From CANGTU01 sp046336655 (GTDB lineage Bacteria; Bacteroidota; Bacteroidia; Flavobacteriales_D; Sanyastnellaceae): a stretch of DNA of 15,304 nt. The notes below the pieces were generated by a model, which searched no databases, was not told the origin of the DNA, and saw only the letters and a program-made list of their open reading frames with translations. The stretch lies in NCBI GenBank assembly GCA_046336655.1, contig JBKDGH010000064.1:1-15304 (forward strand), given 5' to 3'. Below are positions 1 through 7,988 of this stretch, piece after piece. How positions within the stretch are numbered: position 1 is the stretch's first letter; each line of letters opens with the position of its first letter. The translations under genes were made by a program, and so were the position numbers.

Positions 1-1387
1 GCCAGAGCCATGAGGAGAACCAGGTGTCGAGCACATCCGGATCCTGACGAATCTGACCGGCTGTGATAGATGGGTTTTTCGCCTGGAACTGCGCCAGTGC
101 TTCCGCCTCTGTTTTGGCTACTTCAAACGTGCCATCGGGCCCGTACCACGCGGGTATGCGATGCCCCCACCAAAGCTGGCGCGAGATGCACCAGTCCTTG
201 ATATGCTCCATCCAGTTGCGGTAACTGTTTTTGAATTTCGGAGGAAAGAAGCGGATGGTATCGTCCATCACATGATCCAGCGCTGGCTTGCTGAGCTCTT
301 TCATATCCACGAACCACTGCATGGAAAGCCTTGGCTCAATCACCACATCAGTGCGCTCGGAATAACCCACCTTGTTCAGGTGTTCTTCCGTTTTCAGGAG
401 GAATCCTGCCGCTGAAAGGTCTTCGGATATTCTCTTCCTTACCTCGAAGCGTTCCATACCTACGTAAAGCTCACCTGCCGCACTGATGGTGCCGTCATCA
501 TTCATCATATTGATAACGGGCAACTGGTATTTTTCTCCCAGTACAAAGTCATTCGGGTCATGGGCAGGAGTGACTTTCAGACAGCCTGTACCGAATTCCA
601 TTTCCACATAGTCATCTGCGATCACGGGGACTTCGCGGTTGACCAGTGGTACGATCACTTTCTTGCCGTGGAAGCGCGCGTAGCGCTCGTCTTTAGGATT
701 TACACACACAGCGGTATCGCCCAGGATGGTCTCCGGACGTGTGGTGGCAATGGTCAGGAATTCATCTGAGCCCGCTACCTGGTATTTCACGAAGTACAAT
801 CTTGATTGCACTTCCTTGTAAATCACCTCTTCGTCAGAAAGTGCGGTAAGTGCTGCAGGATCCCAGTTGATCATCCGCTCCCCGCGGTATATTCTTCCCT
901 TTTTGTAGAGATCAATGAAGCAGTCGATGACGCTGTCGAAGTATTTTTCATCCATCGTAAAGCGCGTGCGCTCCCAGTCGCAACTTGCTCCCAGTTTTTT
1001 CAGCTGTTCGAGGATAATTCCGCCGTGCTTGCGGGTCCATTCCCACGCGTGTTCCAGAAAGGCATCGCGACTGAGGTCGGATTTTTTGATGCCTTCGGCC
1101 CGCAGTTTTTGAACCACTTTAGCCTCTGTGGCAATTGAGGCATGGTCGGTTCCGGGCACCCAAAGCGCATTATACCCCTGCATCCGGGCGCGGCGCACAA
1201 GCAGATCCTGAATGGTGTTATTGAGCATGTGTCCCATGTGCAGTACTCCGGTCACATTGGGCGGAGGAATCACGATGGTGAAAGGCTCGCGCTCATCCGG
1301 CACACTGCGGAAGAGCTGGTGCTCCATCCAGTAGGCATACCATTTATCTTCCGTGGTAGAAGGGTCGTATTTGCTCGGAATTTCCAT
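1..1387 (-). CDS. valS: Valyl-tRNA synthetase, N-terminal half (partial)
   Basis: Class I aminoacyl-tRNA synthetase that charges tRNA-Val in the cytoplasm. I read 462 codons from an ATG at 1387 down to the left edge. The family is usually about 870-900 residues, so the C-terminal half, including the KMSKS loop, lies outside the window. Visible landmarks are PPPNVTGVLHMGH at about residues 41-53, where HMGH is the HIGH signature; GTDHASIATEAKV at about 79-91; the editing-domain entry TTRPETILGDTAV; and a second catalytic-domain stretch near residue 410 (SRQLWWGHRIPAWY). The reading frame is unbroken. The start is chosen because MEIPSKYDP matches a normal ValRS N-terminus and a TAnnTTTG promoter box lies just upstream. 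It follows the LpxH-like gene on the same strand after 56 bases but appears to have its own promoter. Confidence 0.97.
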   Translation of the reverse strand, partial: MEIPSKYDPSTTEDKWYAYWMEHQLFRSVPDEREPFTIVIPPPNVTGVLHMGHMLNNTIQDLLVRRARMQGYNALWVPGTDHASIATEAKVVQKLRAEGIKKSDLSRDAFLEHAWEWTRKHGGIILEQLKKLGASCDWERTRFTMDEKYFDSVIDCFIDLYKKGRIYRGERMINWDPAALTALSDEEVIYKEVQSRLYFVKYQVAGSDEFLTIATTRPETILGDTAVCVNPKDERYARFHGKKVIVPLVNREVPVIADDYVEMEFGTGCLKVTPAHDPNDFVLGEKYQLPVINMMNDDGTISAAGELYVGMERFEVRKRISEDLSAAGFLLKTEEHLNKVGYSERTDVVIEPRLSMQWFVDMKELSKPALDHVMDDTIRFFPPKFKNSYRNWMEHIKDWCISRQLWWGHRIPAWYGPDGTFEVAKTEAEALAQFQAKNPSITAGQIRQDPDVLDTWFSSWLW

Positions 1388-1388
1388 G

Positions 1389-1414
1389 CTTTTGCGTCAG
1401 TTGGGGCGCAAAAG
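1389..1414 (-). repeat. Inverted repeat abutting the valS start codon
   Basis: CTTTTGCG (1389-1396) and CGCAAAAG (1407-1414) form a perfect 8-base inverted repeat with a 10-base loop. One arm overlaps the -7 box of the valS promoter and the other ends one base before the ATG. It could be an operator, a leader hairpin or coincidence. Confidence 0.5.
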
Positions 1415-1438
1415 TACGTCAGTCGGGGTCGCCTGAAA
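1409..1438 (-). promoter_or_regulatory. Candidate valS promoter (Bacteroidota type)
   Basis: On the minus strand TACTTTTG (1416-1409) matches the Bacteroidota -7 consensus TAnnTTTG exactly. TTTC (1438-1435), one base off the -33 TTTG, precedes it with an 18-base spacer. The predicted leader to the valS ATG at 1387 is about 15-20 bases. The match is by eye; no transcript data support it. Confidence 0.55.
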
Positions 1439-1443
1439 GCGAA

Positions 1444-2298
1444 TCAGGCCCGGAGTGCTTCAAATTCGCGGGTGAGCTCCATGAATATTTCGCGGGTGGT
1501 CCATTCCGGTTGGTCCTCATTAAGTTCCGCGGCAGTGTGAAGCGATTGATCGCTGGCGTAGTGGTAAAGTCTCCAACGGCCCTGGTGGTATTCCAGTCCG
1601 GTAAGGTTCTCAATCCAATCGCCGCTGTTGAGGTAAAGGATACTTCCCTCACTGTTTTCCACAGTGCGTATAGCTGGCTGGTGAATGTGCCCGCAGATCA
1701 CAAAGTCGTAGCCTTTGGAAATGCCAATCTGCGTAGCGGTTTCTTCAAAGTCAGAGATGAATTTCACAGCTGCTTTTACGCTGTCTTTGATGCGCTTCGA
1801 GAGGGAGATTTTTTCCCGTCCAAGTTTATTGAGAACATGATTCACCATTCTGTTCAGAATGATCAGCATGTCGTACCCCTTGCCTCCAAGCTTTGCCACC
1901 CACCGCGAATGCTTCATTGTGACATCGAATACATCTCCGTGAAAGATCCACGCTTTTTTTCCATCCAAATCAATCACCGCTTTGTTGTCGATGGTCAAGT
2001 TGCCGAGTTCCTGCCCGACGAATCGCCGCAGCATTTCATCGTGATTGCCCGGGATGTAGTGAATTTTAGCCCCGTGCGACATCATGCGTGTAAACTCCTT
2101 GATGACTGCCATGTGCGAAGCAGGGAAGTATTTTTTGGAGAACTGCCAGATATCGATGATGTCGCCGTTAAGCACGAGTGTGCTCGGGGCAATACTTTTA
2201 AGGTACCTGACGAGTTCATAGGCATGGCATCCATAGGTGCCAAGGTGAACGTCAGAGATGACCACAAGGTCTACCTGACGACGGTCTGCATAGTTCAT
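1444..2298 (-). CDS. LpxH-like UDP-2,3-diacylglucosamine diphosphatase / metallophosphoesterase
   Basis: A 284-residue calcineurin-like metallophosphoesterase. The dinuclear metal site motifs are all present in order: DVH at residues 16-18, GDIID at 45-49, GNHD at 84-87, a histidine in FHGD at about 119-122, and GHIH at 203-206. The layout resembles the LpxH group, which hydrolyses UDP-2,3-diacylglucosamine to lipid X in lipid A synthesis at the inner membrane. Bacteroidota proteins of this size are commonly given that name. At 284 residues it is longer than E. coli LpxH (about 240), with an extra helical stretch at about 140-185, so another phosphoesterase substrate cannot be excluded. There is no signal peptide or membrane helix. 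It lies 56 bases upstream of valS on the same strand. I found no clear TAnnTTTG box ahead of it; the closest match is degenerate. Confidence 0.85.
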   Translation of the reverse strand: MNYADRRQVDLVVISDVHLGTYGCHAYELVRYLKSIAPSTLVLNGDIIDIWQFSKKYFPASHMAVIKEFTRMMSHGAKIHYIPGNHDEMLRRFVGQELGNLTIDNKAVIDLDGKKAWIFHGDVFDVTMKHSRWVAKLGGKGYDMLIILNRMVNHVLNKLGREKISLSKRIKDSVKAAVKFISDFEETATQIGISKGYDFVICGHIHQPAIRTVENSEGSILYLNSGDWIENLTGLEYHQGRWRLYHYASDQSLHTAAELNEDQPEWTTREIFMELTREFEALRA

Positions 2299-2442
2299 TC
2301 GGTTCAGCTTGCGTGGACAAATTTCTTCTGGCTATGTGGCCGGTGTTTGAAGACTATATGAGCATTCGGTGAACTCATTGTTGCTGAAATTCCATGCGAT
2401 GGGAATGGCAGAATGTTCTTTGTCTGATGAAGAAAAGGTTAA

Positions 2443-2478
2443 TTTGATCCGATGAAACGGTTTTGCGTCTTACTTTTG
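2443..2478 (+). promoter_or_regulatory. Candidate promoter of the T9SS cargo gene
   Basis: TACTTTTG at 2471-2478 matches the Bacteroidota -7 consensus TAnnTTTG and is the same octamer as in front of valS. A TTTG at 2443-2446 could serve as the -33 element, but the 24-base spacer is longer than usual. The box lies 20 bases before the ATG at 2499. This supports the downstream start over the longer frame that opens at 2463, which would overlap the box. Confidence 0.5.
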
Positions 2479-2498
2479 GAGTATTCAACAGAACGGAT

Positions 2499-3329
2499 AT
2501 GAAGAAATTGTACACCTTTATTTTAGCATCCCTTACTGCGGCTTCCGCAATGGCTCAGATTCCCAACCCGAGTTTCGAAACCTGGGCGTCCGGTGAACCT
2601 GAGGGATGGACAACCAGCAATCCTGCGTCACCTTCAGTGACACAGGTGAACGATGCGCATGAAGGCTCGTCTGCGGCTCAGATGGTTACCTTTTCGTCTT
2701 CGGGCCTCAATTTCGGCGGAACGCTTGTTTCCGACGAATTTCCTGTATCGTCTACCCAACAGGCTTTCCGCGGTTGGTACAAGGCGAATTTTGTGGGTGG
2801 TGATTACCTCAATGTCGGGGTATTTATCAATGATGCAGGCGATCAGCCTGTGCAATCTGGGGTAAACACGGTTGCTGCTTCTACGAACGTCTACACCCAG
2901 TTCAGTGCAACGATGCAGAATTTAAGTGGCGGTACTCCGGTGTTTGGTGTGGTAAGCCTGATCATTTACGGTCCGGATGGATCATTTATCGGCACCAACA
3001 TCGGTACTTCGGTGACTGTGGATGACCTCTCCTGGGGCGCTCCTGTATCCATTGAAGAGATTGAGCGTGGCAATACCTCGATTGAATCAGTAATTCCGAA
3101 TCCAAGCAATGGAAATCCTGCTATGGTACAGTTCACCATGGCGCGTCCCGGCCGGGTGGCCATTGAAGTATATGACCTTACCGGAAAAAAGGTAATGGAT
3201 GTGCTCAACCAGCAAATGCCAACCGGTCGTTTCCGCGCTGAAATGAATACCGCAGAATTGTCTTCAGGTGTTTACTTCGTTCGGATGATTACCGGCGGTG
3301 AAGTGCACACCATGCGTTTTGTGAACTGA
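2499..3329 (+). CDS. Secreted protein with type IX secretion C-terminal sorting domain
   Basis: A 276-residue exported protein. The frame is open from 2463, but the ATG at 2499 gives a clean signal peptide (MKKLYTFILASLTAASAMAQ, cleavage likely before Q20) and follows a promoter box, so I start there. Residues about 21-180 form an all-beta region beginning IPNPSFETWASGEPEGW, a pattern seen in jelly-roll or carbohydrate-binding-like modules of Bacteroidota secreted proteins. I see no catalytic motif. Residues about 195-276 are a type A T9SS sorting domain: IPNPSNGNP, IEVYDLTGKKV, LSSGVYFVRM and a terminal MRFVN. The protein should cross the inner membrane by Sec and the outer membrane by T9SS, where the sorting domain is normally removed. 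It stands alone between a divergent lpxH-like gene and a convergent DUF58 gene. Its ligand or role is unknown. Confidence 0.88.
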   Translation: MKKLYTFILASLTAASAMAQIPNPSFETWASGEPEGWTTSNPASPSVTQVNDAHEGSSAAQMVTFSSSGLNFGGTLVSDEFPVSSTQQAFRGWYKANFVGGDYLNVGVFINDAGDQPVQSGVNTVAASTNVYTQFSATMQNLSGGTPVFGVVSLIIYGPDGSFIGTNIGTSVTVDDLSWGAPVSIEEIERGNTSIESVIPNPSNGNPAMVQFTMARPGRVAIEVYDLTGKKVMDVLNQQMPTGRFRAEMNTAELSSGVYFVRMITGGEVHTMRFVN

Positions 3330-3353
3330 TCAGTATCACGCAGAATAACGAAT

Positions 3354-3384
3354 CAAAGGGGCTCAGATGAGCCCCTTTGCTTTT
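3354..3384. terminator. Hairpin terminator shared by convergent genes
   Basis: CAAAGGGGCTC (3354-3364) and GAGCCCCTTTG (3369-3379) form a perfect 11-base stem with a 4-base loop, followed on the plus strand by CTTTT. It terminates the T9SS cargo gene that ends at 3329. It also overlaps the last codons and the stop codon (3363-3365) of the DUF58 gene from the other side, so it may work in both directions. The T-run is better on the plus strand. Confidence 0.85.
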
Positions 3385-4712
3385 AGTTCGAGATACTTGT
3401 TGACCGTGTTGATGCTGAGGTCTTCCGGGCGACTCAGTATGGTCTGAATGCCGTGCTTGCGAAGCCGTCCGACGATCTGTTTCTTTTCCTGAATGAGTTT
3501 CTGTGCAATGGTCTGCGCGTAAATGTCCGAGACGTACGTGGCTTCTTTCTTGGAGTAGTCGATCAGCTCCGTATTCTCGAAAATCATGATTACGAGCAGA
3601 TGCAGGTGATTGATTTTCCGGAGAATCGGAAGCGCTCTGTCGAGGGCATAGGGGCTCTCAAAATTGAGATAGAGGAAAATGAGGCTGCGGCTCTTGATCA
3701 CGTTTTTAACCGCGCGGTAGAGCAAGTCGTAGTCTGCCTCAAATGGCTGCGGTTTTTCGTGGTACAGAGACTGAAGTATTTTCTTGAGCTGCGTCTTCGA
3801 GCGGTCGGCGGGCAGCGTGGTGCCTATTTTATGTGAAAAGGTGATCAGCCCTGTTTTGTCGTGCTTGTGTAACGCAATGTTGCTGATCACGAGCGAGGTA
3901 TTCACACTGTAGTCCAAAAGCGAGAGCCCGTTGAACGGCATGTGCATGTTCCTGCTCTTGTCAATAATCGTGAACACCTGCTGCGAGCGCTCATCCTCGT
4001 ACTGGTTGACCATCAGTGCATTTCTTCTGCCTGTGGCCTTCCAGTTGATGCTCCGCATGTCGTCTCCGAGGGTATAGGTCTTGATCTGCTCGAACTCATA
4101 ACTGTGTCCGATTTTTCTGACCTTCTTAATGCCCTCGAAATTGGAAATGCGCGCAAATGCCAGAAGCTCGTACTTCTTCATCTGAATCACACTCGGAAAT
4201 ACCGGAATCATCTCTGGAGAGGCCAATTGCATGCGGCGTGCGCATAATCCGGTGCGGGTGGAAACGACCGCATTCAAAAAACCGAAGTGGTATTCGCCGC
4301 GTGAGGTTGGACGCAATTCGTAGCGCAGGGTTCGTTTTTCGGACGGTTTTAACTCCAGTGGGATATGAAAATCGCGTTGCTGAAATTGATACGGCAGTTC
4401 ATCAAACAGTTCAAGGCGAAGGAGCACACTGCCGCTGTTATTCAGGCACAGAAAGACGGGATTCGGATCGCCGAGATTGAGGAGTTTACCCATTTCGCGG
4501 GAGCCTTTCAGATGCACGGCGGCGTAGAGCACGAGGATTTCTACAAGCAGCACGGTGGCAGCGAGCAGTCCGATGAACAGTGCAACATATTCCAGCGGAC
4601 TCCAGGCAAAACCGAGTGCAAAGCATACAATGGTGACCCCGAGTATCACGAAGAAACGACGGGTCAGCCTGAAGCTGCGGAATGCATTGAGTTTTTCGGG
4701 GTCGTGGTTCAC
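3363..4712 (-). CDS. DUF58 domain protein, MoxR partner
   Basis: A 449-residue membrane-anchored DUF58 protein. Two hydrophobic segments at about residues 19-38 and 42-63 form an N-terminal hairpin anchor; the rest is probably soluble. The DUF58 signature GDDMRSINWKATGRRNALMVNQYEDE lies in two parts over about 217-241. It is followed by a vWA-like segment whose metal-site motif has become DKSRNM (251-256), a loose relative of DxSxS that is usual in this group. DUF58 proteins occur almost always beside MoxR ATPases and are thought to act with them in maturation or assembly of envelope complexes; the substrate here is unknown. It is the last gene of the operon, beginning 8 bases after the moxR stop. 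Its final codons and stop are built into the terminator hairpin. Confidence 0.92.
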   Translation of the reverse strand: MNHDPEKLNAFRSFRLTRRFFVILGVTIVCFALGFAWSPLEYVALFIGLLAATVLLVEILVLYAAVHLKGSREMGKLLNLGDPNPVFLCLNNSGSVLLRLELFDELPYQFQQRDFHIPLELKPSEKRTLRYELRPTSRGEYHFGFLNAVVSTRTGLCARRMQLASPEMIPVFPSVIQMKKYELLAFARISNFEGIKKVRKIGHSYEFEQIKTYTLGDDMRSINWKATGRRNALMVNQYEDERSQQVFTIIDKSRNMHMPFNGLSLLDYSVNTSLVISNIALHKHDKTGLITFSHKIGTTLPADRSKTQLKKILQSLYHEKPQPFEADYDLLYRAVKNVIKSRSLIFLYLNFESPYALDRALPILRKINHLHLLVIMIFENTELIDYSKKEATYVSDIYAQTIAQKLIQEKKQIVGRLRKHGIQTILSRPEDLSINTVNKYLELKAKGLI

Positions 4713-4720
4713 AGGAAGGA

Positions 4721-5764
4721 TTATCTCGGTACTTCTACTTTTTGCAGGATGTCCTGAATGATTTCTTCGACCGTATGGCCTTCCATTTCGCGCTCATGAC
4801 TGAGGATGATGCGGTGATTCAGCACAGCTACCGCCACAGAGCGGATATCATCCGGTGTGACAAACTCACGTCCGCGGATTGCAGCCATAGCCTTGCAGGC
4901 CTTCATCATGGCCAGCGATGCCCTCGGCGAAGCTCCCATGAAGAGGTCGCCATTATTGCGCGTGTTGTGCACCACGGCTGCGATGTAGTTCAGCAACTCC
5001 GGTCGGATATATACTTTTTCGATGATGGCTTTCATTTCTGCAAGGCGCGCGGGATTCACCACCGCATGCACTTCACTGCTTTTTTTCGTGTCAAAATCGT
5101 TGCTGAAGCGATGCAGTATGGCCTGTTCACCTGCGAGGTCAGGGTAGCCCATGCGGATGCGGAATATGAAGCGGTCAAGCTGTGCTTCAGGAAGGGAATA
5201 CGTACCTTCCTGCTCGACTGGATTTTGCGTAGCAATTACGAAAAACGGAAATTCCATGACATAGGTTTGTCCGTCGTAAGTGAGTTGCTTTTCTTCCATG
5301 ACCTCCATTAATGAGGCCTGTGTTTTGGCCGGTGCGCGGTTGATCTCGTCAATCAACACAATGTTGGAAAAGATCGGCCCTCTGCGGAAATGGAATGAGC
5401 TGTCCTTGAGGTCAAAGACGGATGAGCCGGTTACGTCCGTGGGCATGAGATCCGGCGTGAACTGAATACGGCTGAATTTCGTGTCGATGGTTTTCGCGAG
5501 AAGTTTCGCCGTAAGTGTCTTCGCAATTCCGGGAAGACCTTCAAGCAGCACATGTCCGCCGATGAGAATGCCCGCGAGCAATAGCTCAATTGTTTCATGC
5601 TGTCCGACGATAACCTTGGCAATTTCAGACTGAATCTGATCTACGGCAACCGCTACGGGCTGCACGTTCACCCGGTGCGCCGATTCGATTCCTGCTGCCC
5701 AGGGATCCTGACTCTCAGGAATGACAGGTGTTTCGGGGTTTTGGGGCATTTGTTCTTCGCTCAT
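4721..5764 (-). CDS. MoxR-family AAA+ ATPase
   Basis: A 347-residue AAA+ ATPase of the MoxR class. After a short Pro/Glu-rich N-terminus (about residues 1-40), the core shows Walker A GLPGIAKT at 76-83, Walker B VLIDE at 136-140 followed by INRAP, sensor 1 ATQNP at 178-182, the conserved EAQLDRF at 193-199 and sensor 2 ASPR at 278-281. All catalytic elements are present. Length and order are typical of cytoplasmic MoxR proteins, which form hexamers and are thought to remodel vWA or DUF58 partners. The DUF58 gene follows after 8 bases and the DUF4350 gene precedes by 15 bases, so the three are probably co-transcribed. No gene symbol is given because MoxR paralogues cannot be told apart from this view. 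Confidence 0.95.
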   Translation of the reverse strand: MSEEQMPQNPETPVIPESQDPWAAGIESAHRVNVQPVAVAVDQIQSEIAKVIVGQHETIELLLAGILIGGHVLLEGLPGIAKTLTAKLLAKTIDTKFSRIQFTPDLMPTDVTGSSVFDLKDSSFHFRRGPIFSNIVLIDEINRAPAKTQASLMEVMEEKQLTYDGQTYVMEFPFFVIATQNPVEQEGTYSLPEAQLDRFIFRIRMGYPDLAGEQAILHRFSNDFDTKKSSEVHAVVNPARLAEMKAIIEKVYIRPELLNYIAAVVHNTRNNGDLFMGASPRASLAMMKACKAMAAIRGREFVTPDDIRSVAVAVLNHRIILSHEREMEGHTVEEIIQDILQKVEVPR

Positions 5765-5779
5765 GGTGTGGAATGTTTC

Positions 5780-7273
5780 CTATTTGCTGTGGGTGTAAAA
5801 ATCTTCGATGTACTGGTGGAATTCGAGCATGTCGGGCGTGGTTACTCCGTCGATGACCGAAAGATATTCGTAACGCACGAAAATGGTCTTCACCAAATCG
5901 GCGGATACTCCGGTTTTTTGTGCAACGTACTGAAAGAACCGATCGTTCTCTTCTTCCCTGGTCGGTGGGAGCCTGATCATAAACCGCTCTCTGAGATGGG
6001 ATTTGAAGAGGTCCATTTTCAGCAGAATCAGTTTCTTGTGATCGCTCTGTTTCATGAATAACTGCGAGATCACTCCGGCGTATTCAATGGATGTGTTGTC
6101 CTTATTATCCTTTACAGGAATGATGCGCTGCTGACGACGCGCGCCGAAGATGAGGTAGAGCAGTCCCCCGAGCAGCAGCAGGTACCAGGCTGTGCGGAGT
6201 GTGCGTTCAGAGAGAATGAACTCCAGCGGACCTTCATCCGGGAGCCGCTCATCGGCCTGATAGGTAAATGCATTGAAGTCGTACTCGCGGTTTTCTTCAT
6301 CCCAATATACTTTGCCTGAGCCGAGGTGGCTCATCACTTCACGCGTGTAGTCATGCACCGTATCACTCAACATGAAATAATTGGTAAATACCAGCGGATT
6401 GCTGTGCAGATAAATGTATCCCTTGCCGTATTTAACCCGGATGAAATTCGGATAGCTCTTGTTGAACGAGCCAAGCACCTCTGCGCGGTTGCCGTCCACG
6501 GAGTACACACTGTCTGACAAATAGGCGAAGTCATTCATTGTAATTTGGTACTCGAACCTCCTCATGAGCGGATAATCCGGCACATTGCTGTTCTGCAAAC
6601 TCAACACAGCCACCGTGTCATAATAGAATTCTGAAAGTGGCAGTTCCTGGTTAACCTCATCCTCCGCTTCCCATTCGTAATATTCTTCGGTACCCTCTTC
6701 AGGATAGTATTCCTCTTCAGGATAGATATACTCTTCTTCTCCGATGGCGTCCTGCGCTGATGCACTTGCGGTGTCTTCTATAACTTCCGGCAATTCATCC
6801 TGAACGGGCTTACTTTCCTCAAGTTGTTTTTCTTCGTCACTCAGTGCCTGATTGATCCAGTACAGTTTCATTTCCGGACTGTATTTGGTATGCAGCGTCG
6901 AATCCAGGAAGCGGTTGGAAAGTGCATCGGTCAGGAAGAACGCATTATTACCCTCTGCCACGAAGTGAAGCAGTTGGCTTGCATCTGCGGAATCAATAAA
7001 TGCCATGCCTCCTATGAAGAAGTAATTGTCCGTGCGCACTCCGCCGTTCAATTGAAGTTCATCAGCCAGGGTATCCTTCAGGTCCACGAAAGCCTCGCCG
7101 CCGTTGACATCTTGCAGCAGTTCATAGAGAACGTATGCCCCGTAAGGGTTTTTATCGTCCGGAAGATACGAGTCATTCCAGCCCACTCCTTTGTCTGAAA
7201 GGAGATAGACTGCCAGTCCGGCCAGCGCCAGAATAACCAGCACAATGATTACCCTTACATTATTCCGCTGCAT
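5780..7273 (-). CDS. DUF4350 domain membrane protein with acidic Tyr/Glu-rich insert
   Basis: A 497-residue protein from the ATG at 7273. The frame is open from 7318, but the later start puts a standard hydrophobic anchor (about residues 7-25, VRVIIVLVILALAGLAVYLL) near the N-terminus and gives a 14-base overlap with the upstream gene. Residues about 35-130 fit DUF4350: LPDDKNPYGAYVLYELL, then FFIGG and NNAFFLTDALSNRF. This fold is GATase-like and was often called trehalose-utilisation-like. About 144-210 is extremely acidic and rich in Tyr and Glu. A second membrane helix lies at about 361-377, followed by a basic stretch and a cytosolic C-terminal domain of about 110 residues. The middle part is therefore expected in the periplasm. 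This gene normally sits just before moxR in Bacteroidota clusters. The function is unknown. Confidence 0.82.
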   Translation of the reverse strand: MQRNNVRVIIVLVILALAGLAVYLLSDKGVGWNDSYLPDDKNPYGAYVLYELLQDVNGGEAFVDLKDTLADELQLNGGVRTDNYFFIGGMAFIDSADASQLLHFVAEGNNAFFLTDALSNRFLDSTLHTKYSPEMKLYWINQALSDEEKQLEESKPVQDELPEVIEDTASASAQDAIGEEEYIYPEEEYYPEEGTEEYYEWEAEDEVNQELPLSEFYYDTVAVLSLQNSNVPDYPLMRRFEYQITMNDFAYLSDSVYSVDGNRAEVLGSFNKSYPNFIRVKYGKGYIYLHSNPLVFTNYFMLSDTVHDYTREVMSHLGSGKVYWDEENREYDFNAFTYQADERLPDEGPLEFILSERTLRTAWYLLLLGGLLYLIFGARRQQRIIPVKDNKDNTSIEYAGVISQLFMKQSDHKKLILLKMDLFKSHLRERFMIRLPPTREEENDRFFQYVAQKTGVSADLVKTIFVRYEYLSVIDGVTTPDMLEFHQYIEDFYTHSK

Positions 7274-7988
7274 CGGCTTTGGGTTGAAGGGTGGACTGGA
7301 ATTCAGCAAACAGGGCATTCAGCCGGTCAAAATCATACCGGGTAATCTCGGTATCACCATACCACACGATTTCATAGGCGAGCGTGAGTGTTCGGAAAGC
7401 CCGGTAGCCTTCATGCATTCTCATTTCATTCAGAAAATCCCGGTTGGTCTTATCTTTTTTCCAGACGATCCAGCGCTGGAGGTGAAGCAATTGCAGCAGG
7501 CGGAGATAGAGGATCCGCACCGCCGTTTTGTGATCCGTTGCCTCAAGCGCAAGCCGCAGCATCCGGTCCATGTCGGACTCTTCGAACGATTCATCGAGGT
7601 GTTCGAGGAAGTACGCAAGGTCGGCTTGTATGCGCTGGTCTTTATTGACCCGGGCTCGGGTGAGAAGTCTGAACAAGGTATACGCCAGGATTCCGATGAT
7701 GAGGAAAAGCATCATTGTTTTTCCCAGCGGTGACGTAAAAAAACGATTCAGGCTTTCGAGGAAATTGAAACTGTCATCATCAGGGAGTTCAAATGCGCCG
7801 TCTTCTTTCTTCTTCTCTTCTTTTTTTTCGTTGGTGTCTGAATAATCAAGCCCCTCGGTCGTCTTTTCCCACTGCTCCGTAGTCCACAGGCGGGACGTGT
7901 CCTGAGCTAAAGGCTGTCCCTGCGCGAATCCGGTGAGAAGCATAACCCAGACAGGAATAAAAAGCAGTCTACTCTTTTTCCAGGCCAT
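7260..7988 (-). CDS. DUF4129 domain protein
   Basis: A 242-residue protein from the ATG at 7988. An ATG at 8009 is also in frame, but the later one begins a clean signal peptide, MAWKKSRLLFIPVWVMLLTGFAQG, with cleavage near residue 24. A Lys/Glu/Asp-rich periplasmic linker (about 47-72) leads to one membrane helix at about 91-109. The C-terminal domain carries hallmark DUF4129 features: RILYLRLLQLLH, WKKDKTNRDFLNEM and LAYEIVWYGD. In other bacteria DUF4129 is often fused behind transglutaminase-like domains; here it stands alone with a TM helix. It overlaps the SpoIIM-type gene upstream by 20 bases and the DUF4350 gene downstream by 14, which points to coupled translation. It is probably a structural part of the MoxR-associated envelope module. 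No catalytic residues were recognised. Confidence 0.82.
   Translation of the reverse strand: MAWKKSRLLFIPVWVMLLTGFAQGQPLAQDTSRLWTTEQWEKTTEGLDYSDTNEKKEEKKKEDGAFELPDDDSFNFLESLNRFFTSPLGKTMMLFLIIGILAYTLFRLLTRARVNKDQRIQADLAYFLEHLDESFEESDMDRMLRLALEATDHKTAVRILYLRLLQLLHLQRWIVWKKDKTNRDFLNEMRMHEGYRAFRTLTLAYEIVWYGDTEITRYDFDRLNALFAEFQSTLQPKADAAE

Noticed and set aside
1510..2361. Long plus-strand open frame of 283 codons opposite the LpxH-like gene
   Set aside because: The minus strand has all metallophosphoesterase motifs in frame; the plus reading has no recognisable domain and is a codon-bias shadow.
4742..5311. Plus-strand open frame of 189 codons opposite moxR
   Set aside because: It is antisense to intact AAA+ motifs and shows no family features of its own.
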